This document shows positions 7,072 to 14,763 of a stretch of 26,142 nt of DNA, in pieces (position 1 is the first letter of the stretch; every line of letters begins with the position of its first letter). Made by a program: the position numbers and the translations under genes. The notes beneath the pieces are model-generated. The model searched no databases. It saw only the letters and a program-made list of their open reading frames with translations, and was not told the DNA's origin. The stretch covers positions 1 to 26,142 of the forward strand of contig URNG01000037.1 in the NCBI GenBank assembly GCA_900549295.1. Direction: 5' to 3'. This stretch comes from an uncultured Rhodocyclaceae bacterium. GTDB taxonomy: Bacteria > Pseudomonadota > Gammaproteobacteria > Burkholderiales > Rhodocyclaceae.

Positions 7072-8262
7072 ATGTCCTCCCCTGCTGATCAGATGACGCC
7101 GCAGGAGCGCCGCATCGGCGCATCGCTGGCATCCATCTTTGCCTTGCGCATGCTGGGCCTTTTTCTCATTTTGCCGGTCTTTGCCGTGTATGCAAAAACG
7201 TTGCCGGGTGGCGACGACCGGACGCTGATCGGCCTGGCGCTGGGGGCTTACGGTTTGACGCAGGCCGTTTTGCAGATTCCGTTCGGTATCGCTTCCGACC
7301 GCTTCGGGCGCAAACCCGTCATCGTTTTCGGCTTGCTGCTGTTTGCCATCGGCAGTTTCGTCGCGGCCTGGGCGCCGGACATGCACTGGATGATCGTCGG
7401 TCGTGTGTTGCAAGGCACCGGCGCGATTTCGGCAGCGGTGACGGCGCTGGCGGCCGACTTGACGCGCGAGGAGCATCGCACCAAGGTGATGGCCATGATC
7501 GGCTCTTCGATCGGGCTGGTTTTTGCCTTGTCGCTGGTCGGCGCGCCGCTGCTGTACGGCTGGATCGGCATGGGCGGGCTGTTCATGCTTACCGGCGTGC
7601 TGGCGCTGGGGGCGCTCGCCTTGCTCCAGCGCATTCCTTCGCCGCCGCGCCCGGATACGCCCGCCAAGCTGCCGCTGCGCGAGGTATTGGGCAATGGCGC
7701 GCTGTTGAAGCTCAATCTCGGCATCGGCGTGCTGCACATCATACAAATGGCGATGTTCGTGGTGCTGCCGCATGCCCTGATCGAACGCGGCGCGCTGCCC
7801 GCGCCAGAACACTGGAAGGTGTACCTGCCCGCCGTGCTGGCTTCCTTCGCGGTGATGGTGCCGGCCATCATCGCCGCCGAGAAGCGCGACAAGATGCGCC
7901 CGGTGTTCCTTTCCGCCATCGCGCTGGCGGCGCTGGTGCAGGGCGGCCTGTATTTTCTGGGCGACAGCCTGTGGTGGCTCGGTTTCTGGCTGCTGCTCTT
8001 TTTCGTCGCCTTCAACATTCTGGAAGCCACCCTGCCTTCCCTGGTGTCGCGCACCGCGCCGACGGCGGCCAAGGGGGCGGCGCTGGGCGTCTACAACACC
8101 ACGCAGGCGGTGGGACTTTTCATCGGCGGCGCGCTGGGCGGTTATATCGCCCAGCATTTCGGCGATAATGCGGTGTTTTCCGCGTGCGCCCTGCTCGCGG
8201 TATGCTGGATGCTTGTGGCATTGAGCATGACCTTCCCCCGGCGGGCGCAGCCGGTAACTTGA
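7072..8262 (+). CDS. Major facilitator superfamily transporter, YajR-like
   Basis: Predicted 396-residue, 12-helix inner-membrane transporter. The MFS motif A appears as GIASDRFGRKPV between helices 2 and 3, and GRVLQGTGAISAAV in helix 4 fits the antiporter-like drug-efflux side of the superfamily. The sequence resembles the YajR group, but the C-terminal soluble YAM domain of E. coli YajR is absent: the protein ends shortly after the last helix. The substrate cannot be read from the sequence. It is followed 17 bases later by ssb, an arrangement familiar from betaproteobacteria where uvrA is often also adjacent; uvrA is not here. Probably co-transcribed with ssb. Confidence 0.9.
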   Translation: MSSPADQMTPQERRIGASLASIFALRMLGLFLILPVFAVYAKTLPGGDDRTLIGLALGAYGLTQAVLQIPFGIASDRFGRKPVIVFGLLLFAIGSFVAAWAPDMHWMIVGRVLQGTGAISAAVTALAADLTREEHRTKVMAMIGSSIGLVFALSLVGAPLLYGWIGMGGLFMLTGVLALGALALLQRIPSPPRPDTPAKLPLREVLGNGALLKLNLGIGVLHIIQMAMFVVLPHALIERGALPAPEHWKVYLPAVLASFAVMVPAIIAAEKRDKMRPVFLSAIALAALVQGGLYFLGDSLWWLGFWLLLFFVAFNILEATLPSLVSRTAPTAAKGAALGVYNTTQAVGLFIGGALGGYIAQHFGDNAVFSACALLAVCWMLVALSMTFPRRAQPVT

Positions 8263-8279
8263 TTTTTCAGGAGACGACG

Positions 8280-8744
8280 ATGGCTTCCGTAAACAAAGTG
8301 ATTCTCGTCGGCAACCTCGGTGCCGACCCCGAAACCCGCTACACGGCAAGCGGCGATGCCGTCTGCAACATCCGTCTGGCGACGACGGAAAGCTGGAAGG
8401 ACAAGAATTCGGGCGACCGGCGCGAGATCACCGAGTGGCATCGCGTGGTGTTCTATCGCAAGCTCGCCGAAATCGCCGGCCAGTATCTGAGAAAGGGTTC
8501 GCAGGTCTATCTGGAAGGCCGGATCAAGACGCGCAAGTGGCAGGACAAGGAAGGCCAGGATCGCTACACGACCGAGATCGAGGCCACCGAGATGCAGATG
8601 CTGGGTTCCCGCCAGGGCATGGGCGCCCCGGCCAGCAGCCCCGACGACAATTACGGCGCGCCGCCGGCCAACTATCAGCCCAGCCCGCCGCAGAACAAGC
8701 CGAAGCCCGCTTTCGACGATCTGGGCGACGACATTCCGTTCTGA
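8280..8744 (+). CDS. ssb: Single-stranded DNA-binding protein
   Basis: Coats single-stranded DNA during replication, repair and recombination and recruits partner enzymes through its tail. The 154-residue protein has the full OB-fold N-terminal domain (MASVNKVILVGNLGADPETR, ...EWHRVVFYRKLAEIAGQYL, ...QVYLEGRIKTRKWQDKEG), a Pro/Gln/Ala-rich linker from about residue 115, and the conserved acidic tip DDIPF at the C-terminus. ATG 8280 is preceded by CAGGAG at good spacing, a clear ribosome binding site; an upstream in-frame ATG at 8184 would run through the MFS gene. Length and tail are those of a housekeeping SSB, not a plasmid or phage copy. Confidence 0.98.
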   Translation: MASVNKVILVGNLGADPETRYTASGDAVCNIRLATTESWKDKNSGDRREITEWHRVVFYRKLAEIAGQYLRKGSQVYLEGRIKTRKWQDKEGQDRYTTEIEATEMQMLGSRQGMGAPASSPDDNYGAPPANYQPSPPQNKPKPAFDDLGDDIPF

Positions 8745-8783
8745 TGCCTTGTCGCGCGTGCCGATCAATCACGAGATTCCGCC

Positions 8784-9635
8784 ATGAGTAAGCCGATCAC
8801 CTTCAAGATTCTGGAAGACATCGCCAAGGATCTGTCCGGCTCGGAAATCACCTTTCCGACCTTTCTGGACATCACCTTCCAGGTGCGCACGGCGCTCAAG
8901 GACCCGAATCTGAGCGTCGAGCAACTGGCCAAGCTGGTCGGGGCGGAGCCCCTGATGAGCACCAAGATCATCCGCATGGCCAACTCGGCGGCGCTCAATC
9001 CGTCGGGCAAGGAAGTGGCGGACGTCAAGAACGGCATCATCCGCGTCGGCATGGAGGCGGTGCGCAGCGTTTCCTTCGCGGTGGCGATGGAGCAGTTGCT
9101 GAAATCCAAGCAGATGCAGCCTTTCGAGGCAATCTCCAAGAGGCTCTGGGAGCACACCGCGCATGTGGCATCGCTCGCGCGCGTGCTGGCGCGCAAGATT
9201 GCCCGGATCAACGGCGACGAAGCGATGTTCACCGGCCTGGTGCACGACATTGGCGTTTTCTACCTGATGTCGCGCGCCGCCGGCTTCCCCGAACTGATCG
9301 ACGACAAACCCGAGCTGCATGCCCTGCTCGTCGGCTGGCACGACAACATCGGCCACGCCCTGCTCACCGCTCTGGGGTCGCCCGAATCGGTGTGCAACGC
9401 CGTGCTGGAGCACGAGAACGACCGGGAGATCAAGGAAATCAAGACGCTCTCGGAGGTACTCTACGTCGCCAACAAGATCGCCAACCGCAGCGCCAGCTGG
9501 CGCGACCCGGAACAGGCGGACAGCGCGGTCGATACTTCCATCCTCGATACCCTGTTCGATGCCGCGACCTTGCAGGAACTGATCGCCGAATCCGAAGAAG
9601 AAGTCTCCTCCCTGAAGGCCGCGCTGGGCGGCTGA
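8784..9635 (+). CDS. HDOD-domain signalling protein
   Basis: Predicted 283-residue soluble protein composed almost entirely of one HDOD domain, starting with a FPTFLDITFQVRTALKDPN-like segment and KIIRMANSAALNP, and including GLVHDIGVFYL in the middle. HDOD proteins are related to HD-GYP phosphodiesterases but usually lack a full catalytic set and act as regulators in chemotaxis, cell cycle or c-di-GMP signalling. There is no receiver, GGDEF or EAL domain attached, so its input and output are unknown. It follows ssb after 39 bases and is followed by a strong inverted repeat before kup. The start at 8784 (MSKPITFKIL) fits; the C-terminus is acidic then Ala/Gly-rich. Confidence 0.9.
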   Translation: MSKPITFKILEDIAKDLSGSEITFPTFLDITFQVRTALKDPNLSVEQLAKLVGAEPLMSTKIIRMANSAALNPSGKEVADVKNGIIRVGMEAVRSVSFAVAMEQLLKSKQMQPFEAISKRLWEHTAHVASLARVLARKIARINGDEAMFTGLVHDIGVFYLMSRAAGFPELIDDKPELHALLVGWHDNIGHALLTALGSPESVCNAVLEHENDREIKEIKTLSEVLYVANKIANRSASWRDPEQADSAVDTSILDTLFDAATLQELIAESEEEVSSLKAALGG

Positions 9636-9645
9636 TTCCAGCCAA

Positions 9646-9681
9646 CGTGCCAGAGACTCAATAAACAACGACTCTGGCACG
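9646..9681. repeat. Perfect 10-bp inverted repeat before kup (hairpin)
   Basis: Arms at 9646-9655 (CGTGCCAGAG) and 9672-9681 (CTCTGGCACG) are exact reverse complements separated by an A-rich 16-base loop. It begins 10 bases after the HDOD stop and ends 56 bases before the kup start. It could be a transcription terminator of the ssb-HDOD unit, but no T-tract follows, so a regulator binding site or kup leader element is possible. Confidence 0.6.
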
Positions 9682-9737
9682 GCGCATTTCCCTGAATACG
9701 GGGGAGCGCCGCGGTGCCGGAAAGCGCGAGGCGCCGC

Positions 9738-11633
9738 ATGAACAACCATCCCGCATCTTCCGCCGAGGTCAGCGGCAAACGTCTGGCGGCGCTGGCGCTG
9801 GCCGCGCTCGGCGTCGTCTATGGCGACATCGGCACCAGCCCGCTCTATTCCTTCAAGGAAGTCTTTGCCGGCAATCACCCGATTCCGGTGACGCCGCACA
9901 ACATCTACGGCAGCCTGTCGCTCTTTTTCTGGGCGCTCATCATCGTCGTGTCGGTGAAATACGTGATTTTCATCATGCGCGCCGACAACCGGGGCGAAGG
10001 CGGCATCATGGCGCTGATCGCGCTGGCCTTGCACACGGCGCAGGAAAAACCGCGTCAGGCGCGCTGGATCATGATCTTCGGCGTGCTTGGGGCGGCGATG
10101 TTTTACGGGGACGGCATGGTCACGCCCGCAATGTCGGTGCTTTCCGCAGTGGAGGGGCTGGAGGTCGGCGCGCCGGCCCTGCATCCCTTCATTCTGCCGA
10201 TCACGCTGCTCGTCCTGTTCGGCCTGTTCTTCGTGCAGAAGAACGGCTCGGCGGTGGTGGGGGTGTTCTTCGGGCCAGTCATGCTGTGCTGGTTCGCCGT
10301 GCTGGCCGCGATCGGGCTGTGCAACATCGCGCGGCATCCGGAGATTCTTGCCGCCTTCAATCCCTGGTACGGCATCGACTTCCTGCTTGCTAACCGGGGC
10401 ATGGGGCTGGTGGCGATGGGCAACGTCGTGCTGGCGGTGACCGGGGCCGAGGCGCTCTATGCCGACATGGGGCATTTCGGGCGCCAACCCATTTCCCGAG
10501 CCTGGTTCGCCTTCGTCCTGCCGGCCCTGGTGCTCAATTACGCCGGGCAGGGCGCCGCCCTGCTGGCCGATGCGCGGGTGGCCGACAATCCGTTCTTCCG
10601 CTCTGCTCCGGATTGGGCGCTGTACCCGTTGATCGCCCTGGCGACGCTGGCGACCGTGATTGCCTCGCAAGCGGTGATTTCCGGCGCTTTTTCGGTAACG
10701 CGGCAGGCCATGCAGCTAGGCTTCGTGCCGCGCATGGAAGTGCTGCACACCAATGAAAAGGAGCAGGGGCAGATCTATCTGCCGGCGGTGAACTGGGGCC
10801 TGATGGCGGCGGTGATGGTGCTCGTGCTCGGCTTCCGCTCGTCGAACAATCTGGCGGCGGCCTACGGTATCGCGGTGACCGGCGACATGGTGATCACCTC
10901 CATTCTGGCCGCCGTGGTGGTCGCCAAGGTGTGGGGCTGGGGGTGGTGGCGGGCCGGCCTGCTGTTTGCCTGTTTTCTGGCGGTGGAACTGGTGTTCCTG
11001 GCTGCCAACATCCTCAAGATTCCCGATGGCGGCTGGTTTCCGCTGGTGGCCGGGATGGCGATCTTCGTCCTGATGACGACCTGGAAACGGGGGCGGCAAC
11101 TCCTCGACGAGCGCCTGCGCGGCGAGCGTCTGGAATTGCTGCCCTTCATCGCCGCGCTGGATGCTGCGCCGCCGCACCGGGTGGCGGGAACGGCGGTGTT
11201 CTTCAACGCCGATCCGAGCGGCGTGCCGCACGCCCTGCTGCACAACCTGATGCACAACAAGGTGCTGCATGAACGTGTGGTGCTGCTGTCGGTGCAGTTC
11301 TTCGACGTGCCTTACGTGCCGGACATCGACCGGGTGGAGGTCAAGGCGCTGGGCGGCAATTTCTGGCGCGTCATCGTCCAGTACGGCTTCAAGGACGAGC
11401 CGGACGTGCCGCAGGCGCTCGAACTGTGCGCCGAAGCCGGCCTGCGCTTCACTGCGCTGGAAACCTCCTACTTCATCGGACGCGCCACCCTGATTCCGCG
11501 CCTGGGTTCGGAGATGCCTTTCTGGCGTGAAAAAATCTTCATCGCCATGTTCCGCAACGCCGGTTCCGCCACCGCCTTCTTCCGCGTGCCGAGCAACCGG
11601 GTGGTCGAACTGGGGACGCAGGTGGTGCTGTAA
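9738..11633 (+). CDS. kup: Low-affinity potassium transporter Kup
   Basis: KUP/HAK/KT family proton-coupled potassium uptake protein, 631 residues, the usual bacterial length of about 620-630. The N-terminus has the family hallmark VVYGDIGTSPLYSFKEVF at about residues 26-43, followed by roughly 12 hydrophobic helices, with conserved stretches such as MFYGDGMVTPAMSVLSAVEGLE and the QAVISGAFSVTRQAMQLG region, and a cytoplasmic C-terminal domain of about 170 residues ending VELGTQVVL. ATG 9738 has a GAGG sequence 6 bases upstream; an in-frame GTG at 9714 is an alternative. It is convergent with rfaE2, whose stop lies 18 bases away; the spacer contains a short GC palindrome. Confidence 0.97.
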   Translation: MNNHPASSAEVSGKRLAALALAALGVVYGDIGTSPLYSFKEVFAGNHPIPVTPHNIYGSLSLFFWALIIVVSVKYVIFIMRADNRGEGGIMALIALALHTAQEKPRQARWIMIFGVLGAAMFYGDGMVTPAMSVLSAVEGLEVGAPALHPFILPITLLVLFGLFFVQKNGSAVVGVFFGPVMLCWFAVLAAIGLCNIARHPEILAAFNPWYGIDFLLANRGMGLVAMGNVVLAVTGAEALYADMGHFGRQPISRAWFAFVLPALVLNYAGQGAALLADARVADNPFFRSAPDWALYPLIALATLATVIASQAVISGAFSVTRQAMQLGFVPRMEVLHTNEKEQGQIYLPAVNWGLMAAVMVLVLGFRSSNNLAAAYGIAVTGDMVITSILAAVVVAKVWGWGWWRAGLLFACFLAVELVFLAANILKIPDGGWFPLVAGMAIFVLMTTWKRGRQLLDERLRGERLELLPFIAALDAAPPHRVAGTAVFFNADPSGVPHALLHNLMHNKVLHERVVLLSVQFFDVPYVPDIDRVEVKALGGNFWRVIVQYGFKDEPDVPQALELCAEAGLRFTALETSYFIGRATLIPRLGSEMPFWREKIFIAMFRNAGSATAFFRVPSNRVVELGTQVVL

Positions 11634-11651
11634 AACCTGCCGCGCGGCGCG

Positions 11652-12140
11652 TTACAGGCGGCGAATCTTTTCCAGCAGCGCGGTGGTCGAGGTCTGGTGC
11701 AGGAAGGGGATGGAATGCACGCTGCCGCCCCAGCCCTGCACTTGTGGCGCGCCGACGATTTTGTCCACCGGCCAGTCACCGCCCTTGACCAGCACGTCCG
11801 GGCGACAGGCCAGGATGCGCTGCAGCGGCGTATCTTCCTCGAACCAGGTGACCAGGCTGACGCAACCCAGTGCCGCCATGACGGCGAGGCGGTCGGCGAG
11901 GCGGTTGACCGGGCGGTCGGCGCCCTTGCCCAGGCGTTGCACCGAGGCGTCGCTGTTGAGGGCGACGACCAAGCTGGCGCCTAGCGCGGCGGCTTGCGCC
12001 AGATAGGTGACGTGGCCCCGGTGCAGGATGTCGAAACAGCCGTTGGTGAACACCAGCGGGCGCGGCAGCGCGGCAACGGCCGTGGCAAGCTGCTCGGGCG
12101 GGCAGATTTTCCGCTCGTGGGCGGGGCCGAGGTATTCCAC
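11652..12140 (-). CDS. rfaE2: D-glycero-beta-D-manno-heptose 1-phosphate adenylyltransferase
   Basis: Transfers AMP from ATP to heptose 1-phosphate to make ADP-heptose for lipopolysaccharide inner core. The 162-residue protein corresponds to the C-terminal half of bifunctional HldE: nucleotidyltransferase motif FTNGCFDILHRGHVTYL (HxGH as HRGH) at about residues 30-46, LVVALNSDASVQRLGKG, RPVNRLADRLAVMAALGCV, and the C-terminal STTALLEKIR matching the family's ST(S/T)xxxxKI signature. The kinase half (rfaE1) is not in this window. The start is GTG at 12140, supported by AAAAGGGA about 9 bases upstream on the minus strand. It is the last gene of the yraN-isomerase-dolP-rfaE2 row, 19 bases after dolP, and could share its transcript with the SIS isomerase acting earlier in the same pathway. 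Confidence 0.95.
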   Translation of the reverse strand: MEYLGPAHERKICPPEQLATAVAALPRPLVFTNGCFDILHRGHVTYLAQAAALGASLVVALNSDASVQRLGKGADRPVNRLADRLAVMAALGCVSLVTWFEEDTPLQRILACRPDVLVKGGDWPVDKIVGAPQVQGWGGSVHSIPFLHQTSTTALLEKIRRL

Positions 12141-12159
12141 GCGTTGTTCCCTTTTCGCC

Positions 12160-12822
12160 TCAGCGGTTTTCGGTCGGCGCGGCAGGGGGCGCAGCCGATT
12201 TTTTCGAGGCCAGCAGCGCCTGTTCGTTGAGGCGGTTGATTTCCTCGTCGGAGAGGATTTCCATGATGTTGATGACCTTGACGACTCCTGCCGTGGTGCG
12301 GGCGACGGTGATGGCGACCTTGGCTTCCAGATTGGTGACCATGCCCATCAGATACACCTGGCCGCGCTCGGCCACCACCTTGATGTGGCCGGCGGAAATC
12401 TGCCGGCTATCGACCAGGCGGGCCTTGACCTTGGATTCCAGGAAGGTGTCGCTGCTGCGCATGGAGAGGGTGGCCGGGGTGCCGATGGTGAGTTCGTTGT
12501 ACACCTCGCGCACGCCTTCGATCTGACGGGTTTGCTGCTCGATGCTCTGGCGCGCTTCCTCGCTCGGCACCTCGCCGGTGATCAGCACGCGCCGGTTGTA
12601 GGAAATGAAACTGACGCGGGATTTTTCCTTGTATTCCTTGGGGATGCGCCCGGCGGCTTTCCACTCGGTGGTTTCGTCGTCCGTTTGCGTGCCGGTGCTG
12701 CGCCGGTCGTGCAGGCTGATGACACCGGCGGCGGTGCCAGCGACGATGGCGGGGAAACAGCCGCTCAACACAGGCGTCAGCAAGGCGGCCAGCAAAAAGG
12801 CGAGGGGGAGGCGGTTTTTCAT
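12160..12822 (-). CDS. dolP: Dual BON-domain outer-membrane lipoprotein, DolP (YraP)-like
   Basis: Predicted 220-residue lipoprotein with signal peptide and lipobox LSGC, cysteine at residue 22, followed by Phe, which favours outer-membrane sorting. Two BON domains follow: about residues 65-130 (VSFISYNRRVLITGEVPSEEAR) and 140-205 (IKVVAERGQVYLMGMVTNLEA). The tail is Ala/Pro/Lys-rich. E. coli DolP binds anionic phospholipid at division sites and supports envelope integrity; transfer of that role is by homology and by the conserved order yraN, SIS protein, yraP. ATG 12822 lies 1 base after the isomerase stop, so expression is coupled. An in-frame start 12 codons upstream would put the signal peptide off the N-terminus. 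Confidence 0.92.
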   Translation of the reverse strand: MKNRLPLAFLLAALLTPVLSGCFPAIVAGTAAGVISLHDRRSTGTQTDDETTEWKAAGRIPKEYKEKSRVSFISYNRRVLITGEVPSEEARQSIEQQTRQIEGVREVYNELTIGTPATLSMRSSDTFLESKVKARLVDSRQISAGHIKVVAERGQVYLMGMVTNLEAKVAITVARTTAGVVKVINIMEILSDEEINRLNEQALLASKKSAAPPAAPTENR

Positions 12823-12823
12823 G

Positions 12824-13414
12824 TCATTCAATTCCAAGCAACAAGGCGTCGATACCATCGCACAGGCAATGGATGATGAGCAGGTGGGTTTCCTGGATGC
12901 GCGCCGTGCGATCGGCGGGCACGCACAGATGCAGGTCGGCGTCGGTGAGCAGCTCGCCGATTTCGCCGCCCCCCTTGCCGGTCAGCGCGACGACGTGCAT
13001 GCCTAGCTCGTGGGCGGCGCGGATGGCCTCGATCACGTTGGGCGAATTGCCCGAGGTGGAAATCGCCAGCAGCACGTCCCCGGCGTGGCCCAGGGCGCGC
13101 ACCTGGCGGGAGAAAATCTGGGTGAAACCGTAATCGTTGCCGACGGCGGTGAGGATGGACGTGTCGGTGGAGAGCGCAATGGCCGCCAGTTCCTGGCGCT
13201 CGGCCTCGAAGCGGCCCACCAGTTCGGCCGCGAAATGCTGCGCGTCGGCAGCCGAGCCGCCGTTGCCGCAGGCGAGAATCTTGCCGCCGTTCAGCAGCGC
13301 CCCGGTCAGCATTTCGATGGCAGCGGCAATCGGGGCGGACAGAGCGCTTGCGGCATCCAGTTTTGTGTGGGCGCTGTCTTCGAAATGCTGCGCGACGCGG
13401 GCGGTCAGATCCAT
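12824..13414 (-). CDS. gmhA: SIS-domain phosphoheptose isomerase (GmhA/DiaA family)
   Basis: Predicted 196-residue SIS-domain protein. Position and length match DiaA, the DnaA-binding initiation factor encoded between yraN and yraP in E. coli. However, the residues that define the GmhA metal/active site are kept: His60 and Glu64 in AQHFAAELVGRF, and Gln174 and His182 in IQETHLLIIH. E. coli DiaA, as I recall its sequence, has Ser and Asn at the Glu and second His positions. With rfaE2 two genes downstream, an active sedoheptulose 7-phosphate isomerase (first step of ADP-heptose synthesis) is the better functional guess; a dual role is possible. ATG 13414 is chosen because residues upstream of it do not look like family sequence. 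Confidence 0.85.
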   Translation of the reverse strand: MDLTARVAQHFEDSAHTKLDAASALSAPIAAAIEMLTGALLNGGKILACGNGGSAADAQHFAAELVGRFEAERQELAAIALSTDTSILTAVGNDYGFTQIFSRQVRALGHAGDVLLAISTSGNSPNVIEAIRAAHELGMHVVALTGKGGGEIGELLTDADLHLCVPADRTARIQETHLLIIHCLCDGIDALLLGIE

Positions 13415-13445
13415 GCTGTGAAATCCAGAAACGATGCAGGCGGCA

Positions 13446-13451
13446 ATTCTA
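13446..13451 (-). promoter_or_regulatory. Candidate -10 element upstream of the SIS isomerase gene
   Basis: The minus strand reads TAGAAT 31 bases before the isomerase ATG in the 83-base gap between it and yraN. No convincing -35 is seen. It would allow the isomerase-dolP-rfaE2 part to be transcribed separately from yraN. Confidence 0.3.
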
Positions 13452-13497
13452 CCCCAGCCGCTATCGGCACTATACGAGCGCCGTGTGACGGTTGGTT

Positions 13498-13860
13498 TCA
13501 GAAGTTGCTGGTGAAGGCATTTTTCAGCCAGTTGAATGTTTCGCCCTCGATCAGCAGGCAGTCGAAGCGGCAGGCGCATTCGCCGTGGCGGGAAAGATAA
13601 TGGTGGGCGGCGAGCAGGATTCGTTCCTGTTTTTTGCGGGTGATGCTGGCCGCTGCGCCGCCAAAATCCGCGTTTTTGCGCTGGCGGACCTCGACGAAAA
13701 CCAGCGTCAGGCCGTCCTGCATGATGAGATCGATTTCGCCACCGCGCACGCGGAAATTGCGCGCTATCGGGCGCAACCCCTGGCGTGCCAGATAGCTTTG
13801 CGCCTGGTTTTCTGCGTCATGGCCGCGGGCGACGGTGGTATCTTTGTGTTTTCCAAACAT
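13498..13860 (-). CDS. yraN: UPF0102 protein YraN, endonuclease-like fold
   Basis: Predicted 120-residue member of the YraN family, which has a restriction-endonuclease-like (PD-(D/E)xK) fold and no well established activity. The N-terminal GHDAENQAQSYLARQGL matches the family helix, and the nuclease-like core is GGEIDLIMQDGLTLVFVEVRQRK at about residues 40-62 with the Asp and the E-V-R form of the E-x-K motif. The ATG at 13860 is the only reasonable start. It is divergent from rsmI with only 9 bases between start codons, so each gene's promoter and ribosome site must lie inside or beside the other. In many proteobacteria yraN sits beside rsmI and the SIS gene as here; lpoA (yraM) is absent. 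Confidence 0.92.
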   Translation of the reverse strand: MFGKHKDTTVARGHDAENQAQSYLARQGLRPIARNFRVRGGEIDLIMQDGLTLVFVEVRQRKNADFGGAAASITRKKQERILLAAHHYLSRHGECACRFDCLLIEGETFNWLKNAFTSNF

Positions 13861-13869
13861 GCGTGAAAA

Positions 13870-14718
13870 ATGATGATGGAATTGAAGGCGGCATTGTATG
13901 TCGTGCCAACGCCCATCGGCAACCTGGGCGATCTGACCCGGCGCGCTGCCGAAGTGCTGGCCGCAGCGCCCTGGATCGCGGCGGAAGATACCCGGCACAG
14001 CGCCCCGCTCCTCAAACAGTTGGGCGCTGCGGGCCGCATGTTGCCGGCGCATCAGCACAACGAGCAGGCTGCGGCGCAGCGCATCGTGGAAAAACTGCGG
14101 GCGGGCGAAGCAGTGGCCCTGATTTCCGATGCCGGCACGCCAGGTATTTCCGACCCCGGCGCGCGTGTCGTAGCGGCGGTGCATGCGGCAGGTTTGCCGG
14201 TGATTCCCTTGCCGGGGCCGTGCGCCGCCATCGCGGCCTTGTCGGCGGCGGGCTTGCTTGAAGATCACTTCCTGTTTTACGGCTTCCTGCCCAGCAAATC
14301 CGGGCAAAGACGGCAGGTTCTGGCGGGCTTGCGGGCGCAAAGCGCCGCGCTGGTGTTTTACGAAGCGCCGCACCGCATCCTGGAAACCACGCTCGATCTC
14401 GCCGCCGAGTTCGGCGAACGCACTGTGCTGGTCGCGCGCGAGTTGACCAAACTCTACGAAAGCATCGTCCGCCTGCCGCTGCAGGAAGCGCACGCCTGGC
14501 TGTCCGCAGATGCCAACCGCCAGCGTGGCGAATTCGTGCTGGTGGTTTCCGGCGCGGAGCCCACCCCCGATGCCGGCGAAGGCGAGCGGGTGCTACGCCT
14601 GTTGCTGGCAGAAGGTCTGGGCAGCAAACAGGCGGCGCGTCTGGCGGCGGGAATCAGCGGCGGGGTGCAAAAAAATCTTTACGAAATGGCCGTACGTCTG
14701 AAAAATAGCGAGGACTAG
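13870..14718 (+). CDS. rsmI: 16S rRNA (cytidine1402-2'-O)-methyltransferase
   Basis: SAM-dependent tetrapyrrole-methylase-fold enzyme that 2'-O-methylates C1402 of 16S rRNA in the decoding centre. The 282-residue protein carries LYVVPTPIGNLGDLTRRA at the N-terminus, AAEDTRHSAPLL, ALISDAGTPGISDPG at about 83-97, and PGPCAAIAALSAAGL, all RsmI hallmarks, plus the C-terminal helical domain ending KNLYEMAVRLK. The first three codons are consecutive ATGs (13870, 13873, 13876), so the exact start is ambiguous by two residues; no strong Shine-Dalgarno is seen. Divergent from yraN, and followed 45 bases later by the ppk2 gene. Confidence 0.97.
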   Translation: MMMELKAALYVVPTPIGNLGDLTRRAAEVLAAAPWIAAEDTRHSAPLLKQLGAAGRMLPAHQHNEQAAAQRIVEKLRAGEAVALISDAGTPGISDPGARVVAAVHAAGLPVIPLPGPCAAIAALSAAGLLEDHFLFYGFLPSKSGQRRQVLAGLRAQSAALVFYEAPHRILETTLDLAAEFGERTVLVARELTKLYESIVRLPLQEAHAWLSADANRQRGEFVLVVSGAEPTPDAGEGERVLRLLLAEGLGSKQAARLAAGISGGVQKNLYEMAVRLKNSED

Positions 14719-14763
14719 GCTGGTTTTCGGTAGTCCATCTCAACAAAAAATCAGGGGAAAAGA

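Noticed and set aside
7012..8349. Long minus-strand open frame opposite the MFS gene
   Set aside because: The product is low-complexity Arg/Gln/His-rich and antisense to a clear 12-helix transporter.
8769..10670. Minus-strand open frame of over 600 codons across the HDOD and kup genes
   Set aside because: It is antisense to two clearly recognised genes and its His/Arg/Gln-rich translation resembles no protein family; typical of high-GC shadow frames.
11639..11648. Perfect 10-base GC palindrome between kup and rfaE2 as a bidirectional terminator
   Set aside because: Too short, no loop and no T-tract; in GC-rich DNA such palindromes arise often by chance.
13861..14493. Long minus-strand open frame extending yraN upstream through rsmI
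   Set aside because: The family-like part of YraN begins at the ATG at 13860; upstream residues are antisense to the well recognised rsmI gene.
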